NCBI RefSeq assembly: GCF_015865035.1
Contig: NZ_JADZGI010000001.1
Coordinates: 744,001-808,000 of the forward strand
Origin: Novosphingobium aureum
GTDB taxonomy: Bacteria > Pseudomonadota > Alphaproteobacteria > Sphingomonadales > Sphingomonadaceae
Length of the DNA: 64,000 bases
Direction of reading: 5' to 3'
Shown here: positions 42,868 through 51,384 of the stretch, piece after piece
How the letters are laid out: every line of letters starts with the position of its first letter
How positions within the stretch are numbered: position 1 is the stretch's first letter
Position numbers and translations under genes: made by a program
The notes under the pieces: model-generated
Seen by the model: the letters and a program-made list of their open reading frames with translations, nothing else
Told to the model about the DNA's origin: nothing
The model's database searches: none

Positions 42868-45660
42868 ATGACCAAGCAGTTCTCCCGGCAACTGGCCGGT
42901 GCCCTTCGCCACGTCCAGACCATCCGCCGCCTGCCGCGCCGCGCTGTCCTCAAGGCAGGAGCGGCAAGTCTGCTGCTGCCTGCGCTCGCGCGCCGAGCGC
43001 AGGCCGAGACCGTCCTGCCCGAACGCTTGGTCTCGCGCCGGATCGGCGGCGAGGGGACGCTGTTCGCCGCCGGGTTCGACAAGGGCATGGTCACCAGCCT
43101 TCATGCGAGCGGGCACGAGGCGCTGGGCGACTTCATCCTGCAGGGCGGGTATCTCGGGCAGGTACGCGGCAAGTGGCGCGCAGCCGGTGGCGATGGCAGC
43201 TGGCGCGCCTTCGATACCGCGACGATGACGCCTGCGCGCAGCGCGGCCATCCGCACCGGCAGCGAGACCCGCTACACGCTCGCGCGCGGGCTGGCGCTGA
43301 TCGTGCGCTTCGTGCTTTCGGGCGAGGGGCTGCGCTTCGACGTCGACATCGAGAACGCGCGCGGTGTCGCGATCGAGTTCGGCGACCTTGCGGTGCCGCT
43401 GCCGGTCAACGAGCTGCAGGCGAGCGGGGGCAAGGACCCGGCGGGCCTGCTCAAGCACAGCTTCGTCTCGGGACATGGCTCGCACATCTTCTGGCAGCGC
43501 AAGGACGTCGCGACGCCGTGGCTGGCGATGTTCCCCCAGTCAGGCACTGCGCTCGAGTACTGGGATACGCCCAGGGGCAAGGGCACGCCCTTCTGTGTCT
43601 ACTTCAACGCCGCCTGCGCGGTCGAGGAAGTACGCAAGGCAGGCTCGCGCTGGCGACTGCCCGCCTCGATCCGCAGCGTGCCTGCGGGCGAGACGCTGCG
43701 TCAGGGCGTGCACTTCGAACTGGTCGAGGGCTATGACGACATGCGCCGCGCGATCGCCGATCACGGTCTCGTCGACGTCGAGGTGATACCCGGCATGACC
43801 GTGCCGAGCGACCTCGAGGTCACGCTTTCGCTGGGCTCGCGCATCCCGGTCGCGCGGCTCGAGGCGGAACATCCCGGCGAGACCCGCATCGAGGCGGCGG
43901 GCATGCGCGCCGGACGCCAGCTCTACCGCGTCGCCTTCTCGCGCCTTGGCGAAAACCAGCTCACGCTCGTCCAGACCGACGGCAGCCGCACCACGCTCGA
44001 GTTCTTCGCGACAGAGCCGGTCGAGACGCTGATCGCCAAGCGCGGCGCCTTCATCGCGGCGCACCAGCACAATGACCCGGCCAAGTGGTATAACGGATTG
44101 CTCGGCGAATGGGCGATGGACAGCGAAGTCCTGCTCGGCCCCGACAACTACGACCGCATCGGGGGCTGGCGCATCTACGAGGTGACCTGCGACGATCCCG
44201 GCCTGTCCAAGCCCGCGTTTCTCGGCCTCAAGCTTGCCGAATATCCGGTGCAGGCCGAAGTCGATGCGCTCGATCGCTACATCGAGCATTTCGTCTGGGG
44301 CGGTCTCCAGCAGACGACCGAGGAGCCCTATCCCTACGGCATCTACGGTATCCTCGACTGGAAGCGGAACCGCGAGAGCGACGATCCCGGCGACAAGGGG
44401 CGCAAGCACCTGTGGCGCCCTTATGACTACCCGCACATTGTCGCGATGTACTTTGGTATGTACCGCGCCGCGCGTCATCACCCCGGCATCGCGACGCACA
44501 TGGCCCCGCTCGACTATCTCCAGCGCGCTTTCGGCACGGCGCGCGCGATGTTCACCGTGCCCGACGAACTCGTCGGCTGGGATGCCTGGAACATCGGCTA
44601 TTACAACGAGATCGTCCTCACCGACCTGATCGAGGCGCTGGACGCGGAGGGGCTGGCCGACGAGGCGCGAGAGATCCGCAGCTTCTGGGAAAAGAAGGTC
44701 CATCATTTCGTCGAGGAGGTCGAGGACCTGTTCGTCTCGGAATATGCTTTCGATTCCACCGGCTTCGAATCGACGCAGGCCATGGCGCGCTACGCCATCG
44801 ACCGGCCGGGCCAGTTCCCCGGCCCGCGTGCGCGGGCCTTCCGCGAGCGGCAGATGCAGGCGAACCTGTTCTGCCGGGGCTGGCTCGAGCCGAGCTACTA
44901 TTACCTCGGCAGCGACTATCGCGGACAGGGCGGCGATGCCTACGTGCTCACATATATGTCGCAGATGGGCGGCTGGGGTGTGCTCGACTACGCGCTCAAC
45001 GATGCCGAAGAGGCACATGGCCTTCTGCGTCTGGGCCATGCATCGGCGCTGAGCAGCTGGGCGCTGATGAATACCGGCACGCCCGAGAGCGACTATGGCT
45101 ACTGGTTCGGCGGCAAGGCCAACGATGGTGGCGCAGGCGGCGGTTTCGAGCCTGCAGCGCTGGGTATGACCTGGCTCGACCAGCCGCACCGTCACGGCTC
45201 GTGGTACTACTCGTGCGAGATCGACCTTGGCTTTTGCGGCGGCCTTCGCGCCGCCGCGACGACGCTGGTCGACGATCCGCTGTTCGGCCGGGTGGCGCTC
45301 GGGGGAACGCTGGAGACGCGTGCGCCCGCAACACTGGCAATCGTGCCGCGCGATGGCGTGCGGCGCCGCTTCCACGTCCGCCTCGATGCGCTCGGCTTCG
45401 ACGTCCAGGTGGGAAGCGGGGCACGGCTGTCGGGCCGCGAGCCGATCATGGTCGATGTCGAGGCCGCGACCTGCAGCCTCACGCTCGAACATGGCGCAGG
45501 ACCGGCGCGCGAGATCGTGCTGCAGGCGAGGCCACGCGGCAAGGGCAGGGCCTCTGTCTCGCTCGCTGCTGGCGCACCGCTGGTGGAGAACGCGCGCGGC
45601 TGGATCGTCCCGCTCGCCGGCGACACGACGCAAACCCGGCTCACGCTGAGCTTTGCGTGA
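42868..45660 (+). CDS. Second DUF5695-like large exported protein
   Basis: A 930-residue protein starting MTKQFSRQLAG. A twin-arginine signal (LPRRAVLKAGAASLLLPAL) ends near residue 53. The N-terminal half looks beta-rich. The C-terminal half is helical and aromatic (YPHIVAMYFGMYRAAR; DELVGWDAWNIGYYNE; GYWFGGKANDGGAGGG) and aligns by eye in several blocks with the protein at 20184-22937, but overall similarity is low. I place both in DUF5695 with moderate certainty. Tat export suggests folding in the cytoplasm, as for the arabinofuranosidase. The fold resembles (alpha/alpha)6 glycosidases. It lies in an operon with the hydroxyproline dehydrogenase, hence probably acts on the same glycoprotein. 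Confidence 0.75.
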   Translation: MTKQFSRQLAGALRHVQTIRRLPRRAVLKAGAASLLLPALARRAQAETVLPERLVSRRIGGEGTLFAAGFDKGMVTSLHASGHEALGDFILQGGYLGQVRGKWRAAGGDGSWRAFDTATMTPARSAAIRTGSETRYTLARGLALIVRFVLSGEGLRFDVDIENARGVAIEFGDLAVPLPVNELQASGGKDPAGLLKHSFVSGHGSHIFWQRKDVATPWLAMFPQSGTALEYWDTPRGKGTPFCVYFNAACAVEEVRKAGSRWRLPASIRSVPAGETLRQGVHFELVEGYDDMRRAIADHGLVDVEVIPGMTVPSDLEVTLSLGSRIPVARLEAEHPGETRIEAAGMRAGRQLYRVAFSRLGENQLTLVQTDGSRTTLEFFATEPVETLIAKRGAFIAAHQHNDPAKWYNGLLGEWAMDSEVLLGPDNYDRIGGWRIYEVTCDDPGLSKPAFLGLKLAEYPVQAEVDALDRYIEHFVWGGLQQTTEEPYPYGIYGILDWKRNRESDDPGDKGRKHLWRPYDYPHIVAMYFGMYRAARHHPGIATHMAPLDYLQRAFGTARAMFTVPDELVGWDAWNIGYYNEIVLTDLIEALDAEGLADEAREIRSFWEKKVHHFVEEVEDLFVSEYAFDSTGFESTQAMARYAIDRPGQFPGPRARAFRERQMQANLFCRGWLEPSYYYLGSDYRGQGGDAYVLTYMSQMGGWGVLDYALNDAEEAHGLLRLGHASALSSWALMNTGTPESDYGYWFGGKANDGGAGGGFEPAALGMTWLDQPHRHGSWYYSCEIDLGFCGGLRAAATTLVDDPLFGRVALGGTLETRAPATLAIVPRDGVRRRFHVRLDALGFDVQVGSGARLSGREPIMVDVEAATCSLTLEHGAGPAREIVLQARPRGKGRASVSLAAGAPLVENARGWIVPLAGDTTQTRLTLSFA

Positions 45661-45805
45661 CATCCTCGCGCCGAGGCAGGTGGAGACTTCCGGCACTGAC
45701 TGGGCAGGCTGACATGGGGGGGAAGCGCATATCGTCCCCACTCCGCTCATGCTGAGCAGGGTGGAGAGGGCTGATTTTTTTGGGGGGGGAGAGGAAGTTG
45801 CATCA

Positions 45806-45943
45806 TGTCGTCACCCCAGCGAAAGCTGGGGTCGTTGGCAGGTTAGTGTCGCCCTTAAGGACAGCCGCAGCCTCGAAATGGCCCGAAGCCAGCTTTCTCC
45901 TCAAGAGTACCTAGCGATCCCAGCTTTCGCTGGAATGACGACA
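45806..45943. repeat. REP-like inverted repeat pair in a gene-free stretch
   Basis: The 342-bp gap 45661-46002 has no credible gene. It holds a 28-bp element at 45806-45833 and its inverted copy at 45916-45943, differing at three positions. Each copy is itself a hairpin, CCCAGC-GAAA-GCTGGG or the near equivalent. Elements of this look are scattered in many sphingomonad genomes, so this is probably a dispersed repeat insertion. A short frame through it encodes no real protein. Confidence 0.75.
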
Positions 45944-46002
45944 GAATTTTAACGACCGCAAACGTTCGAAACCGGACGTTCGATCTTGTCCACGCAGACA
46001 GC

Positions 46003-46806
46003 CTAGTCGCTCCAGCCGCGCGCTTTGGCGCGCGCTTCGCCTTCGGCGTCGAGCGGTGCGCCTTGGGCCATGTCCTGTGCGGCTGCCATGAGTTCGGCAT
46101 CGGCGGAACCCGCTTGCCGGTAGGCACCGCTGGTGCCTGCGCCGCTCGCCATGGTGCGCTCGAGGATCCAGCGATCATCGTCCTTGCAGGCGATGCCGGC
46201 GGTCGCGGAATTGTCGAAGACCCGGCAGTAATCGCCGTCGCCGCGCCGGAAGCTGGTGAGGATGCGCAAGGGCGCGTCGCCGCTCGCCTGATTGGCCGCG
46301 AGCCTGCTTTCGAGGCCCAGCGCCAATGCGCCCGAGGCGACCAGCGCACCGTCGCTCTCGCGCACAGCGCCCTTGCCGATGGGAACCTGCGTGCCGAGGA
46401 ACAGGCCCAGCACCAGCGAAGCGGCGATGGCGAGACCGTTGCCCCAGCGCAGTCCTGTGGGAGGTGGCGTGATGGCTTCCTGCGTGCGCTCGGCCCGCTT
46501 GCGGGCCCGTTCCTCGCGGACATAGGCGAGGCTGATGACCTTGGGGCGTTCGGCCTGCGCGAGCCGCGCTGCGCCATGCTCGTCTTCGCGCGCGGCAGCC
46601 GCGATCATTGCGCTGAGCGCGTCGGGCACGGGTTCGTCGCGGACGGGATCGAGCCGGTCCTTGAGCCGTGCGCGCAAGGCGCGGTGCGCGGCAACCTCCC
46701 GGGCGAGCGCCGGGTCCGCCGACAGCGCAGCCTCGATGCGCGCAGCGTCCGCGCCCGCAAGCTCGCCGTCGGCATAGGCCATCAGTTCCTCGCGCGTCAC
46801 GCTCAT
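46003..46806 (-). CDS. Anti-sigma factor (single-pass membrane protein)
   Basis: A 267-residue protein. The cytoplasmic N-terminus MSVTREELMAYADGELAG and following helices resemble an anti-sigma domain without the zinc His-Cys motif. One transmembrane helix lies at about residues 121-139 (GNGLAIAASLVLGLFLG), and a periplasmic domain follows with two Cys (DYCRVF, GIACKD) that could form a disulfide. The ATG overlaps the sigma-factor stop as ATGA, a translational coupling typical of sigma/anti-sigma pairs. It should bind and silence the upstream sigma factor until an envelope signal arrives. Confidence 0.87.
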   Translation of the reverse strand: MSVTREELMAYADGELAGADAARIEAALSADPALAREVAAHRALRARLKDRLDPVRDEPVPDALSAMIAAAAREDEHGAARLAQAERPKVISLAYVREERARKRAERTQEAITPPPTGLRWGNGLAIAASLVLGLFLGTQVPIGKGAVRESDGALVASGALALGLESRLAANQASGDAPLRILTSFRRGDGDYCRVFDNSATAGIACKDDDRWILERTMASGAGTSGAYRQAGSADAELMAAAQDMAQGAPLDAEGEARAKARGWSD

Positions 46807-47294
46807 GCGGCTTCTCCCAGTTGCTTCATCAGCGCCTCGCGCCCGCGTCCCAGTCGCGAGGTCAGCGTGCCTTGCGGGACGCCGAGGATCTCGGCGGCTT
46901 CCTTGTAGGCGAAACCCTCGACGAGCACGAGCACCACCGCCTCGCGCTGTTCTGCGGGAAGGAGCGCGAGAGCGCGCTCGACATTGCCCAGCTCGACCAG
47001 GTTTTCCGCGTCCTCGTGTCCGGTATTCCCCACGTTCAGTCCTTCGTCCTCGTGCGTGAATGTCTGCGAACGGCGTGAACGCGCGCGCACCTCGTCGATC
47101 CACTGATTGCGCATGATCCGGTAGACCCAGGCATCGAGGCGCGTGCCCTCCTGCCACTGGTGGCGGGCCTTGAGCGCGCGCTCGACGGTCTGCTGGCACA
47201 GGTCGTCGGCATCCGCCGCATCCTGCGTGAGGCCACGTGCGAAGCGCCTGAGGCGCGGCAGCAGGTCGGTCAGGTCCTCGCAGAAGCGGTTCAT
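46803..47294 (-). CDS. ECF-type RNA polymerase sigma factor
   Basis: A 163-residue sigma-70 family protein with region 2 (DADDLCQQTVERALKARHQW; AWVYRIMRNQWIDEVRAR) and region 4 (LALLPAEQREAVVLVLVEG; EAAEILGVPQGTLTSRLGRGR). It has no regions 1 or 3, so it is an extracytoplasmic-function sigma. The ATG at 47294 is used; longer frames add non-homologous sequence. It is followed by a coupled anti-sigma gene and is divergent from an exported S8 protease gene. Autoregulation through the intergenic inverted repeat at 47330 is likely. Confidence 0.92.
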   Translation of the reverse strand: MNRFCEDLTDLLPRLRRFARGLTQDAADADDLCQQTVERALKARHQWQEGTRLDAWVYRIMRNQWIDEVRARSRRSQTFTHEDEGLNVGNTGHEDAENLVELGNVERALALLPAEQREAVVLVLVEGFAYKEAAEILGVPQGTLTSRLGRGREALMKQLGEAA

Positions 47295-47329
47295 GCGTTT
47301 CGTCTTGTTCCCGTGCGATTGCGCATTGT

Positions 47330-47369
47330 TCGTGGATGAAACGCATGGGCTGCCGCGTTTCATCCACGA
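47330..47369. promoter_or_regulatory. 14-bp perfect inverted repeat between sigma and S8 protease genes
   Basis: TCGTGGATGAAACG (47330-47343) and CGTTTCATCCACGA (47356-47369) are perfect inverted copies separated by 12 bp in the 153-bp divergent region. Because the copies point outwards, they may be the -35-type elements of two divergent promoters read by this sigma factor, or an operator. Confidence 0.6.
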
Positions 47370-47447
47370 GTGCTACGAAATTTTTTGAAACGAGCCTTGC
47401 TTCGCACCGGTTAACGCGCGGCAGGCATCGCTGCTAAGGATCGCAAG

Positions 47448-48713
47448 ATGGCTGGATCGAAATGGACACGCAGGGCGCTGGGGGCCGCCGTGCTGCTGCT
47501 GGCAGCGGCGCCGCTCCATGCGCAGCTGGGCGCGGGGCTGCCCGTCGATCCGGCAGGTACGCTCGGTTCGATCGGCGAGCGTGTCGGGGAAGCGCTCGAT
47601 GACGCCAGGCGCTCTGCCCTCGATCCGTTCGAAGGAAACGTGCGCCAGTTGCGCGATCTCGCGCGCGAGCGGGTGCGGCGCCTCGCTTCGTTCGTCTCGG
47701 ACAACCAGGGCGCTGTCGAATGGGACGACGAGCGCCAGCCCGCGGTGCGCGGCGAAGTCCTGCTGCTCGACCCTGACGCACAGGCGCTCGCGCTTGCCGG
47801 GGCTCGCGGATATCGCGTGATCGAACAGGGCAGCATCGCCGGTCTCGACATCCCCTTCGCCCGGCTTGCGGTTCCCGAGGGGACCGACCTCGATGATGCC
47901 CTCAAGCGCCTGCGCAAGGCGCTGCCCGGCCGCGAGATCAGCGCCGACCAGCTGCATTTCCCCGCCGGGACGACGGCGCCGTCCGGCCAAGCGGGTGCGA
48001 GCAGTGCGGCCTTGCCGCGTGGCGGCACCGTCGGCGTCATCGACGGAGGCCTCGCTGCGGGCAGTGCGGCGCGGCTCGTCGCGCAGAAGGGCTTTGCCAG
48101 GGGCGCGCCGAGGCAGGACGAACATGCCGCCGCCATCGCCTCGCTGCTCACCGGAGCCGGCACCGCGAGGCTCTATGCGGCCGACGTCTACGGATCGGAC
48201 CCGGCAGGCGGCAATGCCCTCGCCATCGCGCGCGCGCTCGGCTGGATGCACGAGGGCGGGGTGCCGGTGGTCTCGATCAGCCTCGTGGGGCCGCCCAATC
48301 CGCTGCTCGCGCGTGCGGTCGCGAAAGTGCAGCAAGACGGCATGGTGGTCGTCGCGGCGGTCGGCAACGATGGTGCCGCTGCGCCGCCTGCCTATCCCGC
48401 GAGCTATCCCGGCGTCGTCGCGGTGACCGGGGTGGATGGCGCGGGGCGCGTGCTGATCGAGGCCGGGCGTGCTGGCCATCTCGACTATGCAGCGCCCGGT
48501 GCGGACATGTCGGCGCTGGTCCCGGGCAAGGGGCGCATCGACCTGCGCGGAACGTCCTTCGCCGCCCCGCTCGCCGCTGCGCGCATCGCCGCGCGCCTGA
48601 AGGAGGCAGGAGCCGCGCGCGCGGCACTCGGGCTGGTCGACGGCGAGGCGCTGCATCCCTCGCGCAGCACCGGGCGCGGCGTCGTCTGCAACATCTGCCG
48701 CTCGGGGCTCTAG
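47448..48713 (+). CDS. Exported S8 (subtilisin) family serine protease
   Basis: A 421-residue protein with a signal peptide (to about residue 26, LHAQ). An N-terminal region of about 165 residues may be an inhibitory propeptide. The catalytic domain has Asp199 (VGVIDGG), His226 (DEHAAAIASLL) and Ser370 (GTSFAAPLAAA), with AVGNDG as the oxyanion Asn region. The domain is short for a subtilisin, about 220 residues. It ends GVVCNICRSGL with two Cys. It is divergent from the ECF sigma/anti-sigma operon, which probably controls it. Substrate is unknown; an envelope-stress or quality-control role is possible. Confidence 0.9.
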   Translation: MAGSKWTRRALGAAVLLLAAAPLHAQLGAGLPVDPAGTLGSIGERVGEALDDARRSALDPFEGNVRQLRDLARERVRRLASFVSDNQGAVEWDDERQPAVRGEVLLLDPDAQALALAGARGYRVIEQGSIAGLDIPFARLAVPEGTDLDDALKRLRKALPGREISADQLHFPAGTTAPSGQAGASSAALPRGGTVGVIDGGLAAGSAARLVAQKGFARGAPRQDEHAAAIASLLTGAGTARLYAADVYGSDPAGGNALAIARALGWMHEGGVPVVSISLVGPPNPLLARAVAKVQQDGMVVVAAVGNDGAAAPPAYPASYPGVVAVTGVDGAGRVLIEAGRAGHLDYAAPGADMSALVPGKGRIDLRGTSFAAPLAAARIAARLKEAGAARAALGLVDGEALHPSRSTGRGVVCNICRSGL

Positions 48714-48835
48714 GGCGCGTTGAACGACTTGGCGATGATTGGACAGTCTGAGTTGGGTGGGCTTCTGACGGTCAAGTATTGGATAAATCAACGCAAGAGC
48801 TGACTTTTAGCTAGAGAGTGATCTACACTCCCTTG

Positions 48836-50050
48836 ATGGCGAAATCCTTCACTTGGGAACGAGGACCATTCGAGCAGTGCCCGCGCTGCGGCGAGCAAAC
48901 GTTCGGCTTTCTTTCTGCGGGGTGCGACGTGATGATGTTGCGCTGCACGAAATGCCGCTACAGCCATGGTGAAGTGCTGCCTAAGGTCGACAAGGCGACC
49001 ATTTATCTCGACCAATTTATGTTCAGCTCGATCTTCAAGATCAAAGCTGGCGGCCGGGCACCGCTCGGGCAACAGGATTTCTACGACGAGTTAATCCCGC
49101 TTCTTCGCCGTGTTGTCCTGCTGCAACAGGCGATTTTGCCACACTCAGACCTTCACTCCAACGAGACTATTGTCTTTCACGATCCCCGGGGCCTGCGCGA
49201 TGCCTATGAGGATATTGGGGGTGACGCCTCGCTGCGCGACAGCCGTGAAATCGAGTTGAATCAAGTGTTCGCATTTGCCCGAGCGTTCCGCGACGGCGGC
49301 GAGCCCCAACTGACGTTTATCCCCGACGAGATACTACAAGGGGCGCGCAATGACTGGTTGCCTGACATGCGGATCAGCGTGAACGCTGACTATTCGCAGT
49401 TTGCTGATGGTATTCGTCGGGAGCGCGACAGAGGATTTGCTGCGCTGAGCGACGTGGTCGCAGCTTGGGCCGAAGAGAAACCATCGTTTCATGAACTGCT
49501 CCGCCGGGAGTCGCAGTTTGGTCAGCACAGGCGCGCCGCGCTCGTGGGCATCATGCAGCGCATGGCAAACGCGGGCGCGGGAGGCGATGGCATGGACCTG
49601 ATCTATGCCGTGCTCGAACCGGTCTGGCGAGAATTCCTCATGTTGCGCGACTTTTTGCGCGAGGGAGCATCCGACGAGGAGGCGATGAGGCGCGTTGGCA
49701 CGTTCTGGGATTGGGAGCGCGTGCGTGAGATGCCGTTCAACCGCATCTTCGCCCATCTGTTCGCGGCATTCGGTCGGCGAGTGACGATGGGGCAGCGCAA
49801 ATTTACTCGCGGCTTAATGACCGACTTCCGGGCCATCGCCGCCTATGCGCCTTACGTCGATGCCATGTTCGTCGATCGCGAGTGCGCTCTATTACTTAAG
49901 GAAGGTGAGCTGCGCCGAGAACTGCACTATCGGGCTCACATCTACAGCTACGCAAATAAGGACGAGTTCCTCGTCTACCTCAGAAAGCTTGAAGCCCAAG
50001 CGACAAAAGAGGTTCGCGGCTATGCCGAACGGATTTACGGCGTAGTTTAA
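48836..50050 (+). CDS. Zinc-ribbon protein of unknown function, possible PIN-like nuclease
   Basis: A 404-residue protein that I do not recognise. Residues about 15-45 form a four-Cys zinc ribbon (CPRCGEQTFGF, then LRCTKCRYSHGE). A strand ATIYLDQFMFSS follows, and near the C-terminus YVDAMFVDREC and IYSYANKDEFLVYLRKLE. Acidic residues at strand ends are reminiscent of PIN-domain ribonucleases, but this is a guess. Codon use includes TTA, TTT and CAA and GC appears lower than in neighbours, suggesting transfer. Upstream 122 bp is AT-richer than average. A GTG at 48818 is an alternative start. It stands alone between the S8 gene and a secreted-protein gene. Confidence 0.7.
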   Translation: MAKSFTWERGPFEQCPRCGEQTFGFLSAGCDVMMLRCTKCRYSHGEVLPKVDKATIYLDQFMFSSIFKIKAGGRAPLGQQDFYDELIPLLRRVVLLQQAILPHSDLHSNETIVFHDPRGLRDAYEDIGGDASLRDSREIELNQVFAFARAFRDGGEPQLTFIPDEILQGARNDWLPDMRISVNADYSQFADGIRRERDRGFAALSDVVAAWAEEKPSFHELLRRESQFGQHRRAALVGIMQRMANAGAGGDGMDLIYAVLEPVWREFLMLRDFLREGASDEEAMRRVGTFWDWERVREMPFNRIFAHLFAAFGRRVTMGQRKFTRGLMTDFRAIAAYAPYVDAMFVDRECALLLKEGELRRELHYRAHIYSYANKDEFLVYLRKLEAQATKEVRGYAERIYGVV

Positions 50051-50121
50051 GCTCGACCTCCAATATAAGACTTCCCGCTAAGGGCGGTCCCGCTCGCCTC
50101 ATCACAGCAGACGAATGGAAA

Positions 50122-50157
50122 CGTCCGCTTTGGAGCGAAACCGGACGACCGTTTTTT
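50122..50157 (+). terminator. Terminator-like hairpin
   Basis: CGTCCG-C-TTT pairs with AAA-C-CGGACG (one internal mismatch) around a 6-nt loop, followed after ACCG by TTTTTT. It lies about 70 bp after the zinc-ribbon gene. The rest of 50051-50324 shows no gene. Confidence 0.55.
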
Positions 50158-50324
50158 CCTCGCAAGCCCGCGATTTTCCGGGGCCCGAAAACTTTTTCGA
50201 ATTTCTGCGGATGAAAGCCAAGGGGCCACCCGTTCCTCTCATCAAGCCCCCCGGACAAGGGGTCCGACAGCCGCAAGGCCGGACCGCCGGGACGGATTTT
50301 GAGAATTGGAAAGGAGCAAGACCC

Positions 50325-51221
50325 ATGAAGAACTCTGCTTTCATCCGCAGCGCCGCCGCAGCCCTTGCCGGTGCCGCACTCGTCGCGATGCCCGGCGTCG
50401 CACAGGCCCAGCTGCTTGGCGGGGGCGGTGGCCTCGGCGGGATGGTCGGCGGCTCGCTCGGCGGGTCGCTGGGTGGCTCGATGGGCTCGATCGGCAGCAC
50501 CATGAACGGCGCGGGCGACATCGGCGTTTCGCGCAGCGCCCGCTCGATCACCTCGCGTGCCACCGGCAATGGCGATGCCAGCGGCGATGCCAGTGCCAGC
50601 CGCACGGTCGGCGTTCCCGACACTTCTGCGGTGACCGGCAAGGTCGCGGACACCGCCTCGGCGGCCCGCAGCAAGACTTCGGGGCTCGTCGATGGTGCCC
50701 GCAGCAAGGCGCAGGGCGTCCCGGGCGCGGCTGAAGGGCTGACCGGCAAGGCACGCGGTCTCGCCGGTAATGCCGGAGCGCTGGGTGGCAACGCCATGGC
50801 GAGCGGCACGGGCATGGCCGCCGGAAACGCCGCTGCCGGCAGCGACGGTGCGACGAGCGCATCGGGCGATGCGAGCGGCTCGGGCGCAGCCGATGGCGGC
50901 CTCGTCGCCAGTCCTTCGCTCGGCACGCTGCCGACGAGCGGCGGTGCTTCGCAGCTGACCGGTCTTGCGAGCGGCGCTGCACAGCGTGTCGGCCAGAGCG
51001 CGGGTAGCGCGAAGCAGGCGGTCGGCAGCGCCAGGCAGGCCGCGAGCGACAAGGCCGGCGCGGCAGCCGACGAGGCCGCAAGCACCGAGGCGCAGGGTTC
51101 GGGCAGCGGGACTGCCGGTGCCGAAGCGGGTGACCGCTCGCTCTCGCTCGAAGGCTCGGCGCAGGGCTCGGCCAGCCGCGACGGTGCGGATGGTTCGCTT
51201 AGCCTCGGCGCCGGTAACTGA
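50325..51221 (+). CDS. Exported Gly/Ala/Ser-rich low-complexity protein
   Basis: A 298-residue protein with a clear signal peptide (cleavage after about residue 29, VAQAQ). The mature chain is almost entirely Gly, Ala, Ser, Asp and Thr. It opens with a Gly-rich block LLGGGGGLGGMVGG, then has repeated helical bits such as VADTASAARSKT and SAGSAKQAVGSARQA that resemble LEA-like amphipathic repeats, and a Ser/Asp-rich tail. It has no Cys and no known domain. AAGGAG lies upstream of the ATG. Function is unknown; a surface or stress-protective filler protein is conceivable. Low-complexity sequence makes homology searches weak. Confidence 0.7.
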   Translation: MKNSAFIRSAAAALAGAALVAMPGVAQAQLLGGGGGLGGMVGGSLGGSLGGSMGSIGSTMNGAGDIGVSRSARSITSRATGNGDASGDASASRTVGVPDTSAVTGKVADTASAARSKTSGLVDGARSKAQGVPGAAEGLTGKARGLAGNAGALGGNAMASGTGMAAGNAAAGSDGATSASGDASGSGAADGGLVASPSLGTLPTSGGASQLTGLASGAAQRVGQSAGSAKQAVGSARQAASDKAGAAADEAASTEAQGSGSGTAGAEAGDRSLSLEGSAQGSASRDGADGSLSLGAGN

Positions 51222-51384
51222 GCGCTCGCACACTGAACATGCCGCCTGACTGATCGCCACCGGGATGGCGGCCTCGCGCGCCTCGAAGGGATATCCCTTC
51301 GGGGCGCGATCGGTGTCGGGGCCCGCTTGCCTCTCGCCAAACTGCGCGCGGCCTGCCATGGGCAGCGGCGAAAGGGGACATGTG

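Noticed and set aside
45749..45952. A 67-codon frame after the second DUF5695-like gene
   Set aside because: It lies over the REP-like repeats; its ending PAFAGMT is the usual translation product of such repeats.
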